45,858 nucleotides of DNA, from contig DAIDHD010000054.1 in NCBI GenBank assembly GCA_027459765.1, forward strand, positions 1-45,858. The letters are read 5' to 3'. Positions 1 to 8,705 of the stretch are shown piece by piece. The translations under genes were made by a program, and so were the position numbers. The DNA comes from Gammaproteobacteria bacterium. GTDB lineage: Bacteria; Pseudomonadota; Gammaproteobacteria; Steroidobacterales; Steroidobacteraceae. The notes beneath the pieces were generated by a model that saw nothing but the letters and a program-made list of their open reading frames with translations, made no database searches and was not told the origin of the DNA. Every line of letters begins with the position of its first letter. The stretch's first letter is position 1.

Positions 1-1428
1 GGCCGTGCCGCGCAGCTCGGCGGCGATGGCGTGCGCCGCGGCCTCGCCGGCGCGCGCGGCGGCCGCCACACCGACCTCGCCCGCGACGGCGCCGGCAAGA
101 CGTCCCGCGGCCGTGTCCAGGTCCGCGCCGAAGGCGGCCAGATCCGGCAGCCAGCGGGCGGTCGCGCCGAGCTGGCTGGCGAGCGCGATCGCCGGCGTGT
201 AGCCGCCCGAGACGAGCAGGCAGTCGGCATCGATCCAGCCGCGGCGCGCGCCGTCGCGCTGCGCGTGTGCGATCGCGCGCACGGCGCACCGGCCGGCGAC
301 GTCGATCACCTCGGCGCCGCCGTGCACCGGGATGCCGCGTTCCCGGGCGCGGTCCGCGGCCGGCGAATCGCGCCGCGGATCGACGATCCCCGCGCACTCG
401 ATGCCGGCGTCGGCCAGCGCGAACGCCGCGGCGTAGGCCTCGTCGGAGTTGACGAACAGCGCCGGGCGCCGCCCCACGGCCACGCCATAGCGGCGTAAAT
501 AGGCGAGGGCCGCACCGGCGAGCATCACGCCCGGCACGTCGTTGTGCGGGAACGCGATGAGCCGTTCGACCGCGCCGGTGGCGAGCAGCACGCGCTGCGC
601 GCGCACCACGCGCAGCCGGGTGCGCATGCCGCCGAAGGCGGCCGATTCGGTCGCAGAGAGCGTCTCCAGGGCGCCGTACACGCCGTGACCGTAGGCCCCG
701 ACGACGGCCGTGCGGGTGAGCAGGCGCACGCCGGGTGCACGCCCAAGGCGGGCAGTGGCGGCGGCGAGCCAGTCGCCGAGGCGCGGTTCGAGCAGCGTGC
801 CGCCCCCGGGCGCGACGTCCTGCTCGGCGAGCAACACGCGCAGGCCGGCCTCGCCGAGCACGGCGGCAGCGGCGAGTCCGGCCGCGCCGCCACCCACGAT
901 CAAGACGTCGGTGTGCTCGTGCACGATCTCGCCGGGCGGCGCCGCGACGGAGGCCGCCACGTCGAGCCGGCCCAGGCCCGCGGCACGCCGTATCAAGGGC
1001 TCGAACAGACGCTCCCACGCGAAGCCCGGTGACATGAAGGTCTTGTAGTAGAAGCCGGCCGGCAGGAAACGCGCCAGCCGGTCGTTGATCGCCGCCAGGT
1101 CCCAGGCGAGCGTCGGCCAGCGGTTCTGGCTTTCGGCCCGCAATCCTTCCTCGAGCGGCAGCGTCGTGGCCGGCCGGTTCGGCTCGCGCCCGTGCGGACC
1201 GAGCACGTCGACGAGCGCGCAGGGCTCCTCGGGACCGGCGGTGACGACGCCACGCGGACGGTGATACTTGAAGCTGCGCCCGACCAGACGCACGCCGTTG
1301 GCGAGCAGTGCGGATGCGAGCGTGTCGCCGGCGAGCCCCTCGAGCGCGCGCCCGTCGAAGCGGAATGCCACCGGGCGGCCGGCATCCACCAGCGCGCCGC
1401 CGCCGACGCGACCCGGACCGCCGCTCAC
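1..1428 (-). CDS. soxA: Sarcosine oxidase alpha subunit, N-terminal part (runs off left edge)
   Basis: Heterotetrameric sarcosine oxidase oxidises sarcosine to glycine and delivers the methyl carbon as formaldehyde or methylene-tetrahydrofolate; the alpha subunit binds NAD and folate. The minus-strand reading frame is open from a GTG at 1428 to the window edge, about 476 residues. Near the N terminus it reads RSFKYHRPRG, the signature of the alpha-subunit N-terminal ferredoxin-like domain, and around residue 175 a dinucleotide fold VLIVGGGAAGLAAA. Further on there is a second Rossmann-like stretch, so this is the N-terminal half of a protein that is normally near 1000 residues. The GTG overlaps the soxD stop by 4 nt (GTGA), indicating translational coupling. 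The C-terminal aminomethyltransferase (folate) domain and any soxG lie outside the window. Confidence 0.93.
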   Translation of the reverse strand, partial: MSGGPGRVGGGALVDAGRPVAFRFDGRALEGLAGDTLASALLANGVRLVGRSFKYHRPRGVVTAGPEEPCALVDVLGPHGREPNRPATTLPLEEGLRAESQNRWPTLAWDLAAINDRLARFLPAGFYYKTFMSPGFAWERLFEPLIRRAAGLGRLDVAASVAAPPGEIVHEHTDVLIVGGGAAGLAAAAVLGEAGLRVLLAEQDVAPGGGTLLEPRLGDWLAAATARLGRAPGVRLLTRTAVVGAYGHGVYGALETLSATESAAFGGMRTRLRVVRAQRVLLATGAVERLIAFPHNDVPGVMLAGAALAYLRRYGVAVGRRPALFVNSDEAYAAAFALADAGIECAGIVDPRRDSPAADRARERGIPVHGGAEVIDVAGRCAVRAIAHAQRDGARRGWIDADCLLVSGGYTPAIALASQLGATARWLPDLAAFGADLDTAAGRLAGAVAGEVGVAAAARAGEAAAHAIAAELRGTA

Positions 1429-1673
1429 GGAGGGGCCACCGCGCGGATCGCGTGCGTGGTGGCGTGCCGCTCCACGGCGATGAGACGCCGGCAACCGCCC
1501 ACGTGCAACCACCATTCGCGGTGCCAGTCTGACGGATTGCGACGCGAGTACACGAACTCGGCGAAGGCCGCCGCATCCGCGTGCTCGCCCGGACGCGCCA
1601 CGCTCGCATCGCCGCGATACCGGAACTCCGTCTCGTCGCGCACGCCGCACCAGGGACAGGGTATGCGCAGCAC
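1425..1673 (-). CDS. soxD: Sarcosine oxidase delta subunit
   Basis: Small zinc-binding delta subunit of heterotetrameric sarcosine oxidase, which packs against the alpha subunit. The 82-residue product begins MLRIPCPWCGVRDETEF, has the CPWCG cysteine pair near the N terminus, the stretch EFVYSRRNPSDWHREWW and a later Cys in HVGGCRRL, all typical of SoxD. Start is a GTG at 1673, 11 nt after the soxB stop; no ATG lies nearby in frame. The stop overlaps the GTG of soxA. Usual length for the family is 80-100 residues. The order soxB-soxD-soxA is the conserved operon order. Confidence 0.92.
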   Translation of the reverse strand: MLRIPCPWCGVRDETEFRYRGDASVARPGEHADAAAFAEFVYSRRNPSDWHREWWLHVGGCRRLIAVERHATTHAIRAVAPP

Positions 1674-1684
1674 TCCGGTGCTTC

Positions 1685-2989
1685 TCAGTGGGCGTACGGG
1701 AACGGCCCGGCACCGCGCTCGTCGATGGTGCGGCCGGCGGCGAAACGATCCAGGTCGAGGTGACGCGCGAGCGGGTGTGGTTCGCCGTGCGCAATCAGGT
1801 GGGCCGTGGCGCGACCACCGGCCGGGATGGCCTTGAAGCCGCCGTAGCACCAGCCGGCGTTGAGGAAGAGCCCGTCGATCGGCGTGCGCGAGATGATCGG
1901 CGAGCCGTCCATGGACATGTCCATCACGCCGCCCCACTGGCGCAGCACGCGCACGCGCGCGAGCGCCGGCATCAGGGTCACCGCCGCCGCGGCCACCTCC
2001 TCCGCCATCGGCAGCGTGCCGCGCTGGCCGTAGGAGTTGTAGCCGTCGATGCCGCCGCCGAACACCAGCCCGCCCTTGTCGGACTGGCTGATGTAGAAGT
2101 GGCCCGCGCCGTAGGTCACCACCAGATCGAGCACCGGCTTCAGCGCTTCGGAGACGAAGGCCTGCAGCACGTGGGTCTCGATCGGGAGCGTCAGGCCGAC
2201 GTGCGCCGCCAGCCGCGAGGAGTGCCCCGCGACGGCGAGGCAAACCACGTCCGCACCCACGAATCCCTGCGTGGTGTCCACGCCGGTCACGCGCGATCCC
2301 TGGCAGCGGATGCCGGTGACTTCACAGTGCTCCACCACGTCGACACCCGCCGCCGCGGCGGCGCGCGCGTAGCCCCAGGCCACGGCGTCGTGGCGTGCGG
2401 TGCCGCCGCGCGGCTGCAGGAAGCCGCCGAGCACCGGAAAGCGCCCCCCGTCCATGTCGATCAGCGGCACCCGCCGGCGCACCTCGGCGCGCGACAGCTC
2501 GAGCGCGTCCACACCGAGCAGGCGCATCGCATTCGCGCGCCGCGTGAACAGGTCGCGCTGCGCTTCCGTGTGGAACAGGTTGAGCGTGCCGCGCTGGCTC
2601 ACCATGGCGTTGAAGTTGAGCTGCCGCTCGAGCTGCTCCCAGAGCGTGAGCGACAGATCGTAGAAGCGGATGTTGTCGGGGTGGAAGTAGTTGGAGCGGA
2701 TGATGGTCGTGTTGCGACCGACGTTGCCCAAGCCGAGCGCGCCGCGCTCGATGACCGCCACGTCGGTGATTCCGTGTTCGGTGGCCAGCGAGTGGGCGGT
2801 CGCCAGCCCGTGGCCGCCGCCGCCGACCACGACGACGCGGTAGCGCTCGCGCGGCCGTGCCTTGCGCCATGCCTCGCCCCAGCCGCGGTGGCCGGTCAGC
2901 GCCTCGAGGAACAGCCGCCACCCCGAGTAGCGGGCGGCGCTCCGGCGAAGGAGCGGCGCGCGGGCGGGTGGTGACGCGGCGTTCTGCAT
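1685..2989 (-). CDS. soxB: Sarcosine oxidase beta subunit
   Basis: FAD/FMN-binding catalytic beta subunit of heterotetrameric sarcosine oxidase, where sarcosine is oxidised. The 434-residue protein has the family N terminus YSGWRLFLEALTGHRGWGEAW, the dinucleotide fold VVVVGGGGHGLATAHSLA, and the block NVGRNTTIIRSNYFHPDN. The C-terminal FAD-binding segment reads GLFLNAGWCYGGFKAIPAGG. I chose ATG 2989; an in-frame ATG at 3013 would add eight residues but abuts the divergent transporter gene. First gene of the soxBDA operon. It could act on a related secondary amine such as dimethylglycine, but the subunit set makes sarcosine the best guess. Confidence 0.93.
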   Translation of the reverse strand: MQNAASPPARAPLLRRSAARYSGWRLFLEALTGHRGWGEAWRKARPRERYRVVVVGGGGHGLATAHSLATEHGITDVAVIERGALGLGNVGRNTTIIRSNYFHPDNIRFYDLSLTLWEQLERQLNFNAMVSQRGTLNLFHTEAQRDLFTRRANAMRLLGVDALELSRAEVRRRVPLIDMDGGRFPVLGGFLQPRGGTARHDAVAWGYARAAAAAGVDVVEHCEVTGIRCQGSRVTGVDTTQGFVGADVVCLAVAGHSSRLAAHVGLTLPIETHVLQAFVSEALKPVLDLVVTYGAGHFYISQSDKGGLVFGGGIDGYNSYGQRGTLPMAEEVAAAAVTLMPALARVRVLRQWGGVMDMSMDGSPIISRTPIDGLFLNAGWCYGGFKAIPAGGRATAHLIAHGEPHPLARHLDLDRFAAGRTIDERGAGPFPYAH

Positions 2990-3126
2990 GCGAGCCCCGG
3001 ATGATAGAGGCAATGACCGTCGCCGTGCACTCCCGACGTGCCGGCAGGCGCCAGCGCGGGCTTGACGGCCGCGCCGCCAAGCGACACCGTGTGGCTGGCG
3101 TCGCTGGTACCGTGCTTGGGGGCCTG

Positions 3127-4038
3127 GTGAGGCGTTTGCTCGAGTCGCTCTGTCTGGCGGTCATTGTCGGCGCGCTCGCCTCGAGCCCGCTGCGCGCCGC
3201 CGTGGTCGTGTCCTCCAAGCTCTCCAGCGAGTCGGCGATGATTGGCGAGATGATCATCATGACGCTGCGCGCGCACGGCATCGCGGTCGTCGACCGGACC
3301 CGGCTCGGCGCCACGCCCCTGGTGCGCAAGGCGCTGCTCGCCGGCGAGATCGATCTGTACGTCGAGTACACGGGCAACGGCGCCTTCTTCTTCAACGCCC
3401 AGGGCGACCCCGCCTGGCGCGACCTCGACCGCGGCTACGCGCTGGGAGCGAGGCTCGACTACGACCTCAACCGCATCGTCTGGCTCGCGCCGGCGCGCGC
3501 CGACAATTCCTGGGCCCTGGCGGTGCGCAGCGACGTGGCGCGCGCGAATCGCCTGGGCACGATGAGCGATTTCGCGCGCTGGGTCGGAGCCGGCGGACAC
3601 GTCGTGCTCGCCTGCTCGGCGGAATTCGCCAATGCCGGCACGCTGCGCTCGCTCGAGCGCACCTACGGCTTTCACCTGCGCCCGCAGCAGAAGATCGTGC
3701 TCGCCGGCGGCGAGACCACCGCGATGATCGCCGCGGCGGCGGCGGGCACCGACGACGTCGACGTCGCCATGGTGTACGGCACCGACGGCGGCATCCTGGC
3801 CGCGAACCTCGTGGTCCTGCGCGACGATCGGCACGACCAGCCGGTGTATGCCCCCGTGCCGCTGGTGCGCGCCGAGGTGCTCGCGCGCCACCCGCAGATC
3901 GCGACGCTCATCGCTCCGCTGATGGCGAGCTTCGACGCCGCGACCCTGCGTGGCCTCAACGCACGGGTGCAGATCGACGGCGAATCCACCTCGACCGTGG
4001 CCGCCGATTATCTGGCGTCCCGGGGCCTTCTCCACTGA
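3127..4038 (+). CDS. osmF: Periplasmic betaine-type ABC substrate-binding protein (OsmF/YehZ-like)
   Basis: Substrate-binding component of an osmoprotectant-type ABC importer (OpuAC fold). The mature part starts VVVSSKLSSESAMIGEMI and has EIDLYVEYTGNGAFFF, typical of YehZ/OsmF and OpuC proteins. A signal peptide VRRLLESLCLAVIVGALASSPLRA follows a GTG at 3127, which is preceded by a G-rich Shine-Dalgarno-like run; this gives 303 residues, close to E. coli YehZ (about 305). In-frame ATGs at 3001 and 3013 would add an Arg-rich leader unlike a signal peptide. It heads a four-gene operon with two permeases and an ATPase. Ligand inferred from the neighbouring sarcosine oxidase: glycine betaine, choline or another quaternary amine. 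Confidence 0.85.
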   Translation: MRRLLESLCLAVIVGALASSPLRAAVVVSSKLSSESAMIGEMIIMTLRAHGIAVVDRTRLGATPLVRKALLAGEIDLYVEYTGNGAFFFNAQGDPAWRDLDRGYALGARLDYDLNRIVWLAPARADNSWALAVRSDVARANRLGTMSDFARWVGAGGHVVLACSAEFANAGTLRSLERTYGFHLRPQQKIVLAGGETTAMIAAAAAGTDDVDVAMVYGTDGGILAANLVVLRDDRHDQPVYAPVPLVRAEVLARHPQIATLIAPLMASFDAATLRGLNARVQIDGESTSTVAADYLASRGLLH

Positions 4039-4039
4039 A

Positions 4040-5218
4040 ATGGCGGCGCCGCGTCGACTCGACCTCGCGGGCCTGCGGCGGCTCGACCCCCTCGGGACGA
4101 TGCTCGTGCTCGCGGGGCTGGTGGCGGCGCGGCTGCCGTTCGTGATCGACAAGGCCAACCGGATCGTGCCGGGCGATCCGCGCCCGCTGTTCGAGGTGGT
4201 GCCTTGGACGGCGGCCTGCGGGTGTGCGCTGGCGCTGCTGGTGGCTGGCGTGGCGGCTCTCGCAGTCCGCGCCCCGGGCGCGCGGCTGGCGGTGGCGGTG
4301 CTCGCGCTGGCGGCGCTCGCGTTCGCGCTCGGCGCCGCCGGCGACGCACTGACGCCGGCGGGCAACCGGGTGGTGAGGATCGCGCCGGGCGCGGCCTTCT
4401 GGGTGCTCGCCGCGTTGCTCGGGGTGTTGGCGGCGGACGCACTCGCGCGGCTCGCGCCGGGGCCGGCGGCGCGCGTGCTGGCGCTGCTGCTGACGGTGCT
4501 GTCGACCGGGATCGCCCTCGCCAGCGGGCACTTCGATCACGTCTCGGTGATGCGCGAGTACGCGGTGAACGCCGATCGCTTCACGCACGAGGCCTGGCGT
4601 CACGTCGCGCTCGCGTTCGGTTCGCTCGGCGCCGCGATGGTCGTGGCCCTGCCCGTCGGCCTCGTCTGTCATCGGATGCCGAGGCTGCGGGCGGCGGTGA
4701 TCGCCGCGCTCAACGTGGTACAGACGGTGCCGGCCATTGCGCTGTTCGGCATTCTCATGGCGCCGCTGGGCGCGCTCGCGGCGGCGCTGCCGGCGGCGGC
4801 CCACCTCGGAGTCGCGGGCATCGGCGCCGCGCCCGCGCTGCTCGCGCTGTTCCTGTACGCGCTGCTGCCCATCGTCGCGAACACCGTGGCCGGCCTCGCG
4901 GGTGTGTCGCCCGCGGCCGTCGAGGCGGCGCGTGGCATGGGTATGACCCGCGGCCAGATACTCGCCGGCGTGGAGTTCGTCCTGGCGCTGCCCGTGATCC
5001 TCTCCGGCGTGCGCATCGCGCTGGTGCAGAACCTCGGTCTGGTGACGGTCGCCGCGCTGATCGGCGCCGGTGGATTCGGCACGTTCGTGTTCCAGGGGAT
5101 CGGTCAGGCGGCGATCGATCTGGTGCTGCTCGGGGCCATTCCCACGGTGGCGCTGGCCTTCGGCTGCGCCGTGCTGCTGGACGCATCGATCGAAGCCATG
5201 CAGAGGGGACGTGCGTGA
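4040..5218 (+). CDS. yehY: ABC transporter permease, YehY-like
   Basis: Inner-membrane permease of the betaine-type importer. The 392-residue protein has an extra hydrophobic N-terminal half (several predicted membrane segments up to about residue 190) and a C-terminal BPD transport domain with the coupling-helix region AVEAARGMGMTRGQILAGVEFVLALP. This layout and length match E. coli YehY (about 385 residues). The ATG at 4040 lies one base past the upstream stop, and the stop overlaps the GTG of the ATPase gene (GTGA), so the operon is tightly coupled. Confidence 0.88.
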   Translation: MAAPRRLDLAGLRRLDPLGTMLVLAGLVAARLPFVIDKANRIVPGDPRPLFEVVPWTAACGCALALLVAGVAALAVRAPGARLAVAVLALAALAFALGAAGDALTPAGNRVVRIAPGAAFWVLAALLGVLAADALARLAPGPAARVLALLLTVLSTGIALASGHFDHVSVMREYAVNADRFTHEAWRHVALAFGSLGAAMVVALPVGLVCHRMPRLRAAVIAALNVVQTVPAIALFGILMAPLGALAAALPAAAHLGVAGIGAAPALLALFLYALLPIVANTVAGLAGVSPAAVEAARGMGMTRGQILAGVEFVLALPVILSGVRIALVQNLGLVTVAALIGAGGFGTFVFQGIGQAAIDLVLLGAIPTVALAFGCAVLLDASIEAMQRGRA

Positions 5219-6162
5219 TCAGCATCGAGGGACTCAGCAAGCGCTACGGTGATCTCACGGTGGTGGACGACGTCTCCTTCGAGGTCGAGAGCCGGACCAT
5301 CGCGGTGGTGGTGGGGACTTCGGGCTCCGGCAAGTCGACGCTGCTGCGGATGATCAACCGGCTGGTCGAGCCGAGCGCGGGGCGCGTGCTCATCGACGGC
5401 CAGGACGTGGCCGCGGAGCCGCCGCATCTGCTGCGGCGGCGCATCGGCTACGCGATCCAGGGCCACGGGCTGTTTCCGCACCGTACGGTGGCGCAGAACA
5501 TCGCCACCGTGCCGCGCCTGCTCGGCTGGCCGGAGCAGAGGATCGGCGCCCGGGTCGCGGAGCTGCTCGAGCTGCTGCAACTCGACCCCGGCGCATTCGC
5601 CGGCAAGTATCCGCACCAGCTCTCCGGCGGCCAGCAGCAGCGTGTCGGCGTGGCGCGGGCACTCGCGGGCGATCCCAAGGTGCTGCTGATGGACGAGCCG
5701 TTCGGCGCGCTCGATCCGATCATCCGCGCCAAGGCGCAGGACGAGTTGCTCGCGATCCAGCGCCGTCTGGGCATCACCGTGGTGCTGGTCACGCACGACA
5801 TGGACGAGGCATTCAAGCTCGGCGCGCGCGTCGCGGTGATGAGCCAGGGGCGTTTGCTGCAATTCGACCGCCCGGCGACGCTGCTCACGCGGCCCGAGGA
5901 TCCCTTCGTCGCGCGCATGACGGGGATTTCCGACCGGGCGCTCAAGCTCCTGTCGCTCACGTCCGCGCGCGATGCGGCGGTTGCGGACGATGGACCGGGG
6001 CTCGGCGACGCCCCGCAAGTCGCGGCGACGGCGTCGTTGCGCGAGGTGCTGTCCGAACTCGTGTGGCGCGGCGCCACGCGGGCGACGGTGGTCGACGAAC
6101 GCGGCCAGGCCTGCGGCAGCCTCGCGATCGCCGACATCCTCGCGCACGGGCGGGCTCGTTGA
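5215..6162 (+). CDS. yehX: ABC transporter ATP-binding protein, YehX/ProV-like
   Basis: Cytoplasmic ATPase driving the importer, 315 residues. It shows Walker A GTSGSGKST, a Q-loop region, the signature LSGGQQQRVG and Walker B VLLMDEPFGALDP followed by the H-loop VLVTHDMDEA. The C-terminal 50 residues (SLREVLSELVWRGATRATVVDERG) look like one CBS-type regulatory unit, as in ProV/OpuA ATPases that respond to ionic strength. The GTG start at 5215 overlaps the previous stop by 4 nt. Length agrees with YehX (about 308). Confidence 0.92.
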   Translation: MISIEGLSKRYGDLTVVDDVSFEVESRTIAVVVGTSGSGKSTLLRMINRLVEPSAGRVLIDGQDVAAEPPHLLRRRIGYAIQGHGLFPHRTVAQNIATVPRLLGWPEQRIGARVAELLELLQLDPGAFAGKYPHQLSGGQQQRVGVARALAGDPKVLLMDEPFGALDPIIRAKAQDELLAIQRRLGITVVLVTHDMDEAFKLGARVAVMSQGRLLQFDRPATLLTRPEDPFVARMTGISDRALKLLSLTSARDAAVADDGPGLGDAPQVAATASLREVLSELVWRGATRATVVDERGQACGSLAIADILAHGRAR

Positions 6163-6884
6163 GCCGGACCATCGGCGCGGTGTTGCGCGTCGCGGTGCTC
6201 GCGGCGCTGGTCGCCTTCCTGGCGGCGCCTGCGCGCTTCGCGCCGCTGTTCGCGCCGCTCGCCCCGCCCGGTGCGCCCGCGATCTACGACCAGGGCGATC
6301 TCGCCTCGCTGGCGGCGGCGCACCTCGCCATCGTCTGTTGCGCGGCGCTCGCGAGCACGGTGGTCGCCGTCGGTCTCGCGCTGTTCGTGACCCGCGGCGC
6401 CGGCGTGCAATTCCTGCCGCTGTCGCGCGCGCTGGTGAATTTCGGACAGACCTTCCCGCCGGTGGCGGTGCTCGCCATCGCCGTGCCGCTGGTGGGCTTC
6501 GGCGAGAAGCCGACGCTGATCGCGCTGTTCGCCTATGGATTGCTGCCGATCTTCGAGAACACGCTCGCCGGGATCCGCGCCTGCCCGCCGGCACTGCTGG
6601 AGGCGGCGAGCGGAATGGGCATGAACGGCCGCCAGCGGCTGCTCGGCGTCGAACTGCCGCTCGCCATGCCGCTGATCCTCGAGGGCGTGCAGCTGTCGCT
6701 GGCCGTCAACGTCGGCACCGCGACCATCGGTTCGACGGTCGCGGCCAAGGGGCTCGGCGAGGTGATCATCGCCGGCCTGCTGTCCAACAACGACGCCTTC
6801 ATCCTGCAGGGCGGTCTCGCCACGGGCCTCATGGCGGTGCTGCTGCACGAGGCGGTCGCGCTGCTACGGCGGCGGATTCGCTAG
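6159..6884 (+). CDS. yehW: ABC transporter permease, YehW-like
   Basis: Second, short permease of the importer, 241 residues with about six membrane segments and the BPD coupling motif ALLEAASGMGMNGRQRLLGVELPLAMP. Start is a TTG at 6159 that overlaps the ATPase stop (TTGA); the protein then begins MSRTIGAVLRVAVLAALVAFLAAP. No in-frame ATG follows before the first membrane helix. Length matches E. coli YehW (about 243). The Z-Y-X-W order of this operon differs from E. coli only in arrangement. Confidence 0.86.
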   Translation: MSRTIGAVLRVAVLAALVAFLAAPARFAPLFAPLAPPGAPAIYDQGDLASLAAAHLAIVCCAALASTVVAVGLALFVTRGAGVQFLPLSRALVNFGQTFPPVAVLAIAVPLVGFGEKPTLIALFAYGLLPIFENTLAGIRACPPALLEAASGMGMNGRQRLLGVELPLAMPLILEGVQLSLAVNVGTATIGSTVAAKGLGEVIIAGLLSNNDAFILQGGLATGLMAVLLHEAVALLRRRIR

Positions 6885-6928
6885 AATCGGCGCTACAGCG
6901 GGCGTCGTCGCCCGGCGCGAGGCAGGTG

Positions 6929-7876
6929 ATGAGGCAGACGATGCGGCAGACGGCGGCGGGCGGTGCCGAGTCCGTGCCCCGCGTGGAGTGGCCGACGCTG
7001 GCGCTCTACGCCGCCACCGTGCTCGCCTGGGGCGCGGCCACGTTCGCGTACCGGCGCTGGCCGCTGGTCGTGGTGGCGCCGCTGACCGCGGTCATCCTCA
7101 CGCTGCACAGTTCGCTGCAGCACGAATTGGTCCACGGCCACCCGACCCGTTCGGCAAGGGTCAACCGCTGGCTCGGGTTGCTGCCGTTGTCGCTGTGGTT
7201 GCCGTTCGACCGGTATCGCGACACCCACCTTCAGCACCACCTCGACGCGCGCCTGACCGATCCCCTGGACGATCCGGAATCCTACTACCTCGAGCCCGAA
7301 CGGGCGGCCGCGCTCGGCCGTCCGCTGCGAATCCTGCTCGACTGGCAGCAGACCCTGCTCGGCCGGGTGATGATCGGCTCCTTCTTCCGCATCGGCCTGT
7401 TCCTGCGCGCCGAGGCCGCGGGCCTGGTCCGCGGCGAACCCGGACTGCGGGCCGCGTGGTTCACGCACCTCGCTTGCTGCATACCCGTGGTGTGGTGGGT
7501 CGGGGTGGTGTGCGACATGCCGTTGTGGCTGTACGTGGCGGCCATGGTGGTGCCAGGCAACGGGATCCTGCTGATCCGCTCCTTCGCCGAGCACCGCGCT
7601 GCGCGCGCCGTGCGCGAGCGGATCGCGCTGGTCGAGGACTCCCGGCTGCTCGGACCGCTGTTCCTGTACAACAATCTGCACGCCCTGCACCACGAGGCGC
7701 CGATGGTCCCCTGGTACCGCTACAACACCCGCTATCGCCGCGAGCGCGCGCGGCTGATCGCCGCCAACGGCGGCCTCGTCTACCGCAGCTACTTCGACGT
7801 CGCACGCCGCTACCTGCTGCGTCCGCACGACACGCTCGAGCACCCGGCAGGGCGGATTCCCCCGACGCGCGAGTGA
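6929..7876 (+). CDS. Membrane di-iron fatty-acid desaturase/hydroxylase family protein
   Basis: Integral-membrane non-haem di-iron oxygenase family. The 315-residue protein carries the three histidine boxes of membrane desaturases and hydroxylases: HELVHGH at residues 65-71, HLQHH at 100-104, and NNLHALHHE near residue 250, with hydrophobic segments around residues 23-62, 80-92 and 155-200. ATG 6929 follows a GAGGCAGG ribosome site, 44 nt after the yehW stop, so it is probably in the transporter operon. The family covers lipid desaturases, beta-carotene hydroxylases and alkane-type oxygenases. Given the neighbours, a role in oxidising a quaternary amine or an aminolipid is conceivable but is only inference. 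Confidence 0.82.
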   Translation: MRQTMRQTAAGGAESVPRVEWPTLALYAATVLAWGAATFAYRRWPLVVVAPLTAVILTLHSSLQHELVHGHPTRSARVNRWLGLLPLSLWLPFDRYRDTHLQHHLDARLTDPLDDPESYYLEPERAAALGRPLRILLDWQQTLLGRVMIGSFFRIGLFLRAEAAGLVRGEPGLRAAWFTHLACCIPVVWWVGVVCDMPLWLYVAAMVVPGNGILLIRSFAEHRAARAVRERIALVEDSRLLGPLFLYNNLHALHHEAPMVPWYRYNTRYRRERARLIAANGGLVYRSYFDVARRYLLRPHDTLEHPAGRIPPTRE

Positions 7877-7889
7877 GCCGTCGTGCGCG

Positions 7890-8705
7890 TCAGGCCGGCA
7901 GCGGATAACCCGCGGCGTTCGCCTCGCGATCCCAATCCAGCAGCACCTCGTAGGTCGCGGCCTCTGCGGGTGCGAAGCCCCGCAGTGCCAGCGCCGTGGC
8001 GTAGCGCTCGAACCAGGGCCGCGACGCCGCGCCGAGCAAGGCCTCGCGCAGACGCTGCGCCTGCGCCGGCGGCGTGTCCACCGCCGTGACGAAGCACGGC
8101 ATGGGCGCGACCGCCGTGCTCGCGAGCACGCGCACGTCGGCGACCAGCTGCGGTGCGTGACGCGCGAGCAGCAGGTGCCAATACGCGTCGAGCGGACCGA
8201 CGTCGATGCGTCCCGCGCGCACCGCTTCGAGCACGTTGCGTGCGGTCACCAGCGGGCCGTGCATCTCGGCGTACAGCGCCGGGCGGCCGGCCGCGCGATG
8301 ATCGAGAAGATGGCGCCGCCAGGCGTTGAATCCCGACTGGGAGTGCGCGACCGTGTAGCCTGAACGCCCGCCGAAGGTGTCCTCGAGCCGTGCGTACGGG
8401 GCATCGCGGCGCACGATCAGGTCGGTTCGATACACGGCGCGGCCCTCGGCCCAGGGCACGTCCGGAATGGGCGCGGCGAGCGGCAACACGGGCGCGAGCC
8501 GCAAGGCGACCGGATACCCGCACATGAGCACGACCCCGAGATCGGGGCGCGACCAGAGCACCTCGAGCGGCTGCGGCGCCGGGTACGCCAGGTATTCGAG
8601 CGCCACCTGCGCGTCCGCCGCGACCTCGGCGAGCAGCCCGCGCCACGCGGCCTCGGCCTCCGGCGTGACAGCGTACATGCGCGCATTGGCGATGCGCGTG
8701 CTCAA
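7890..8705 (-). CDS. PhnD-like periplasmic-type binding protein
   Basis: Substrate-binding protein of the phosphate/phosphonate PhnD superfamily, 271 residues. Typical features are GLLAEVAADAQVALEYL at the N terminus, the segment VVLMCGYPVAL, the block GGRSGYTVAHSQSGFNAWR and the hinge region AGRIDVGPLDAYWHLL. No clear signal peptide is seen from the TTG start at 8705 or from an alternative ATG at 8678, so it may act in the cytoplasm or be anchored indirectly. The TTG overlaps the stop of the MttB-like gene (TTGA), implying co-translation. No permease or ATPase of its own is adjacent. Ligand unknown; the partner gene suggests a methylated amine. Confidence 0.78.
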   Translation of the reverse strand: MSTRIANARMYAVTPEAEAAWRGLLAEVAADAQVALEYLAYPAPQPLEVLWSRPDLGVVLMCGYPVALRLAPVLPLAAPIPDVPWAEGRAVYRTDLIVRRDAPYARLEDTFGGRSGYTVAHSQSGFNAWRRHLLDHRAAGRPALYAEMHGPLVTARNVLEAVRAGRIDVGPLDAYWHLLLARHAPQLVADVRVLASTAVAPMPCFVTAVDTPPAQAQRLREALLGAASRPWFERYATALALRGFAPAEAATYEVLLDWDREANAAGYPLPA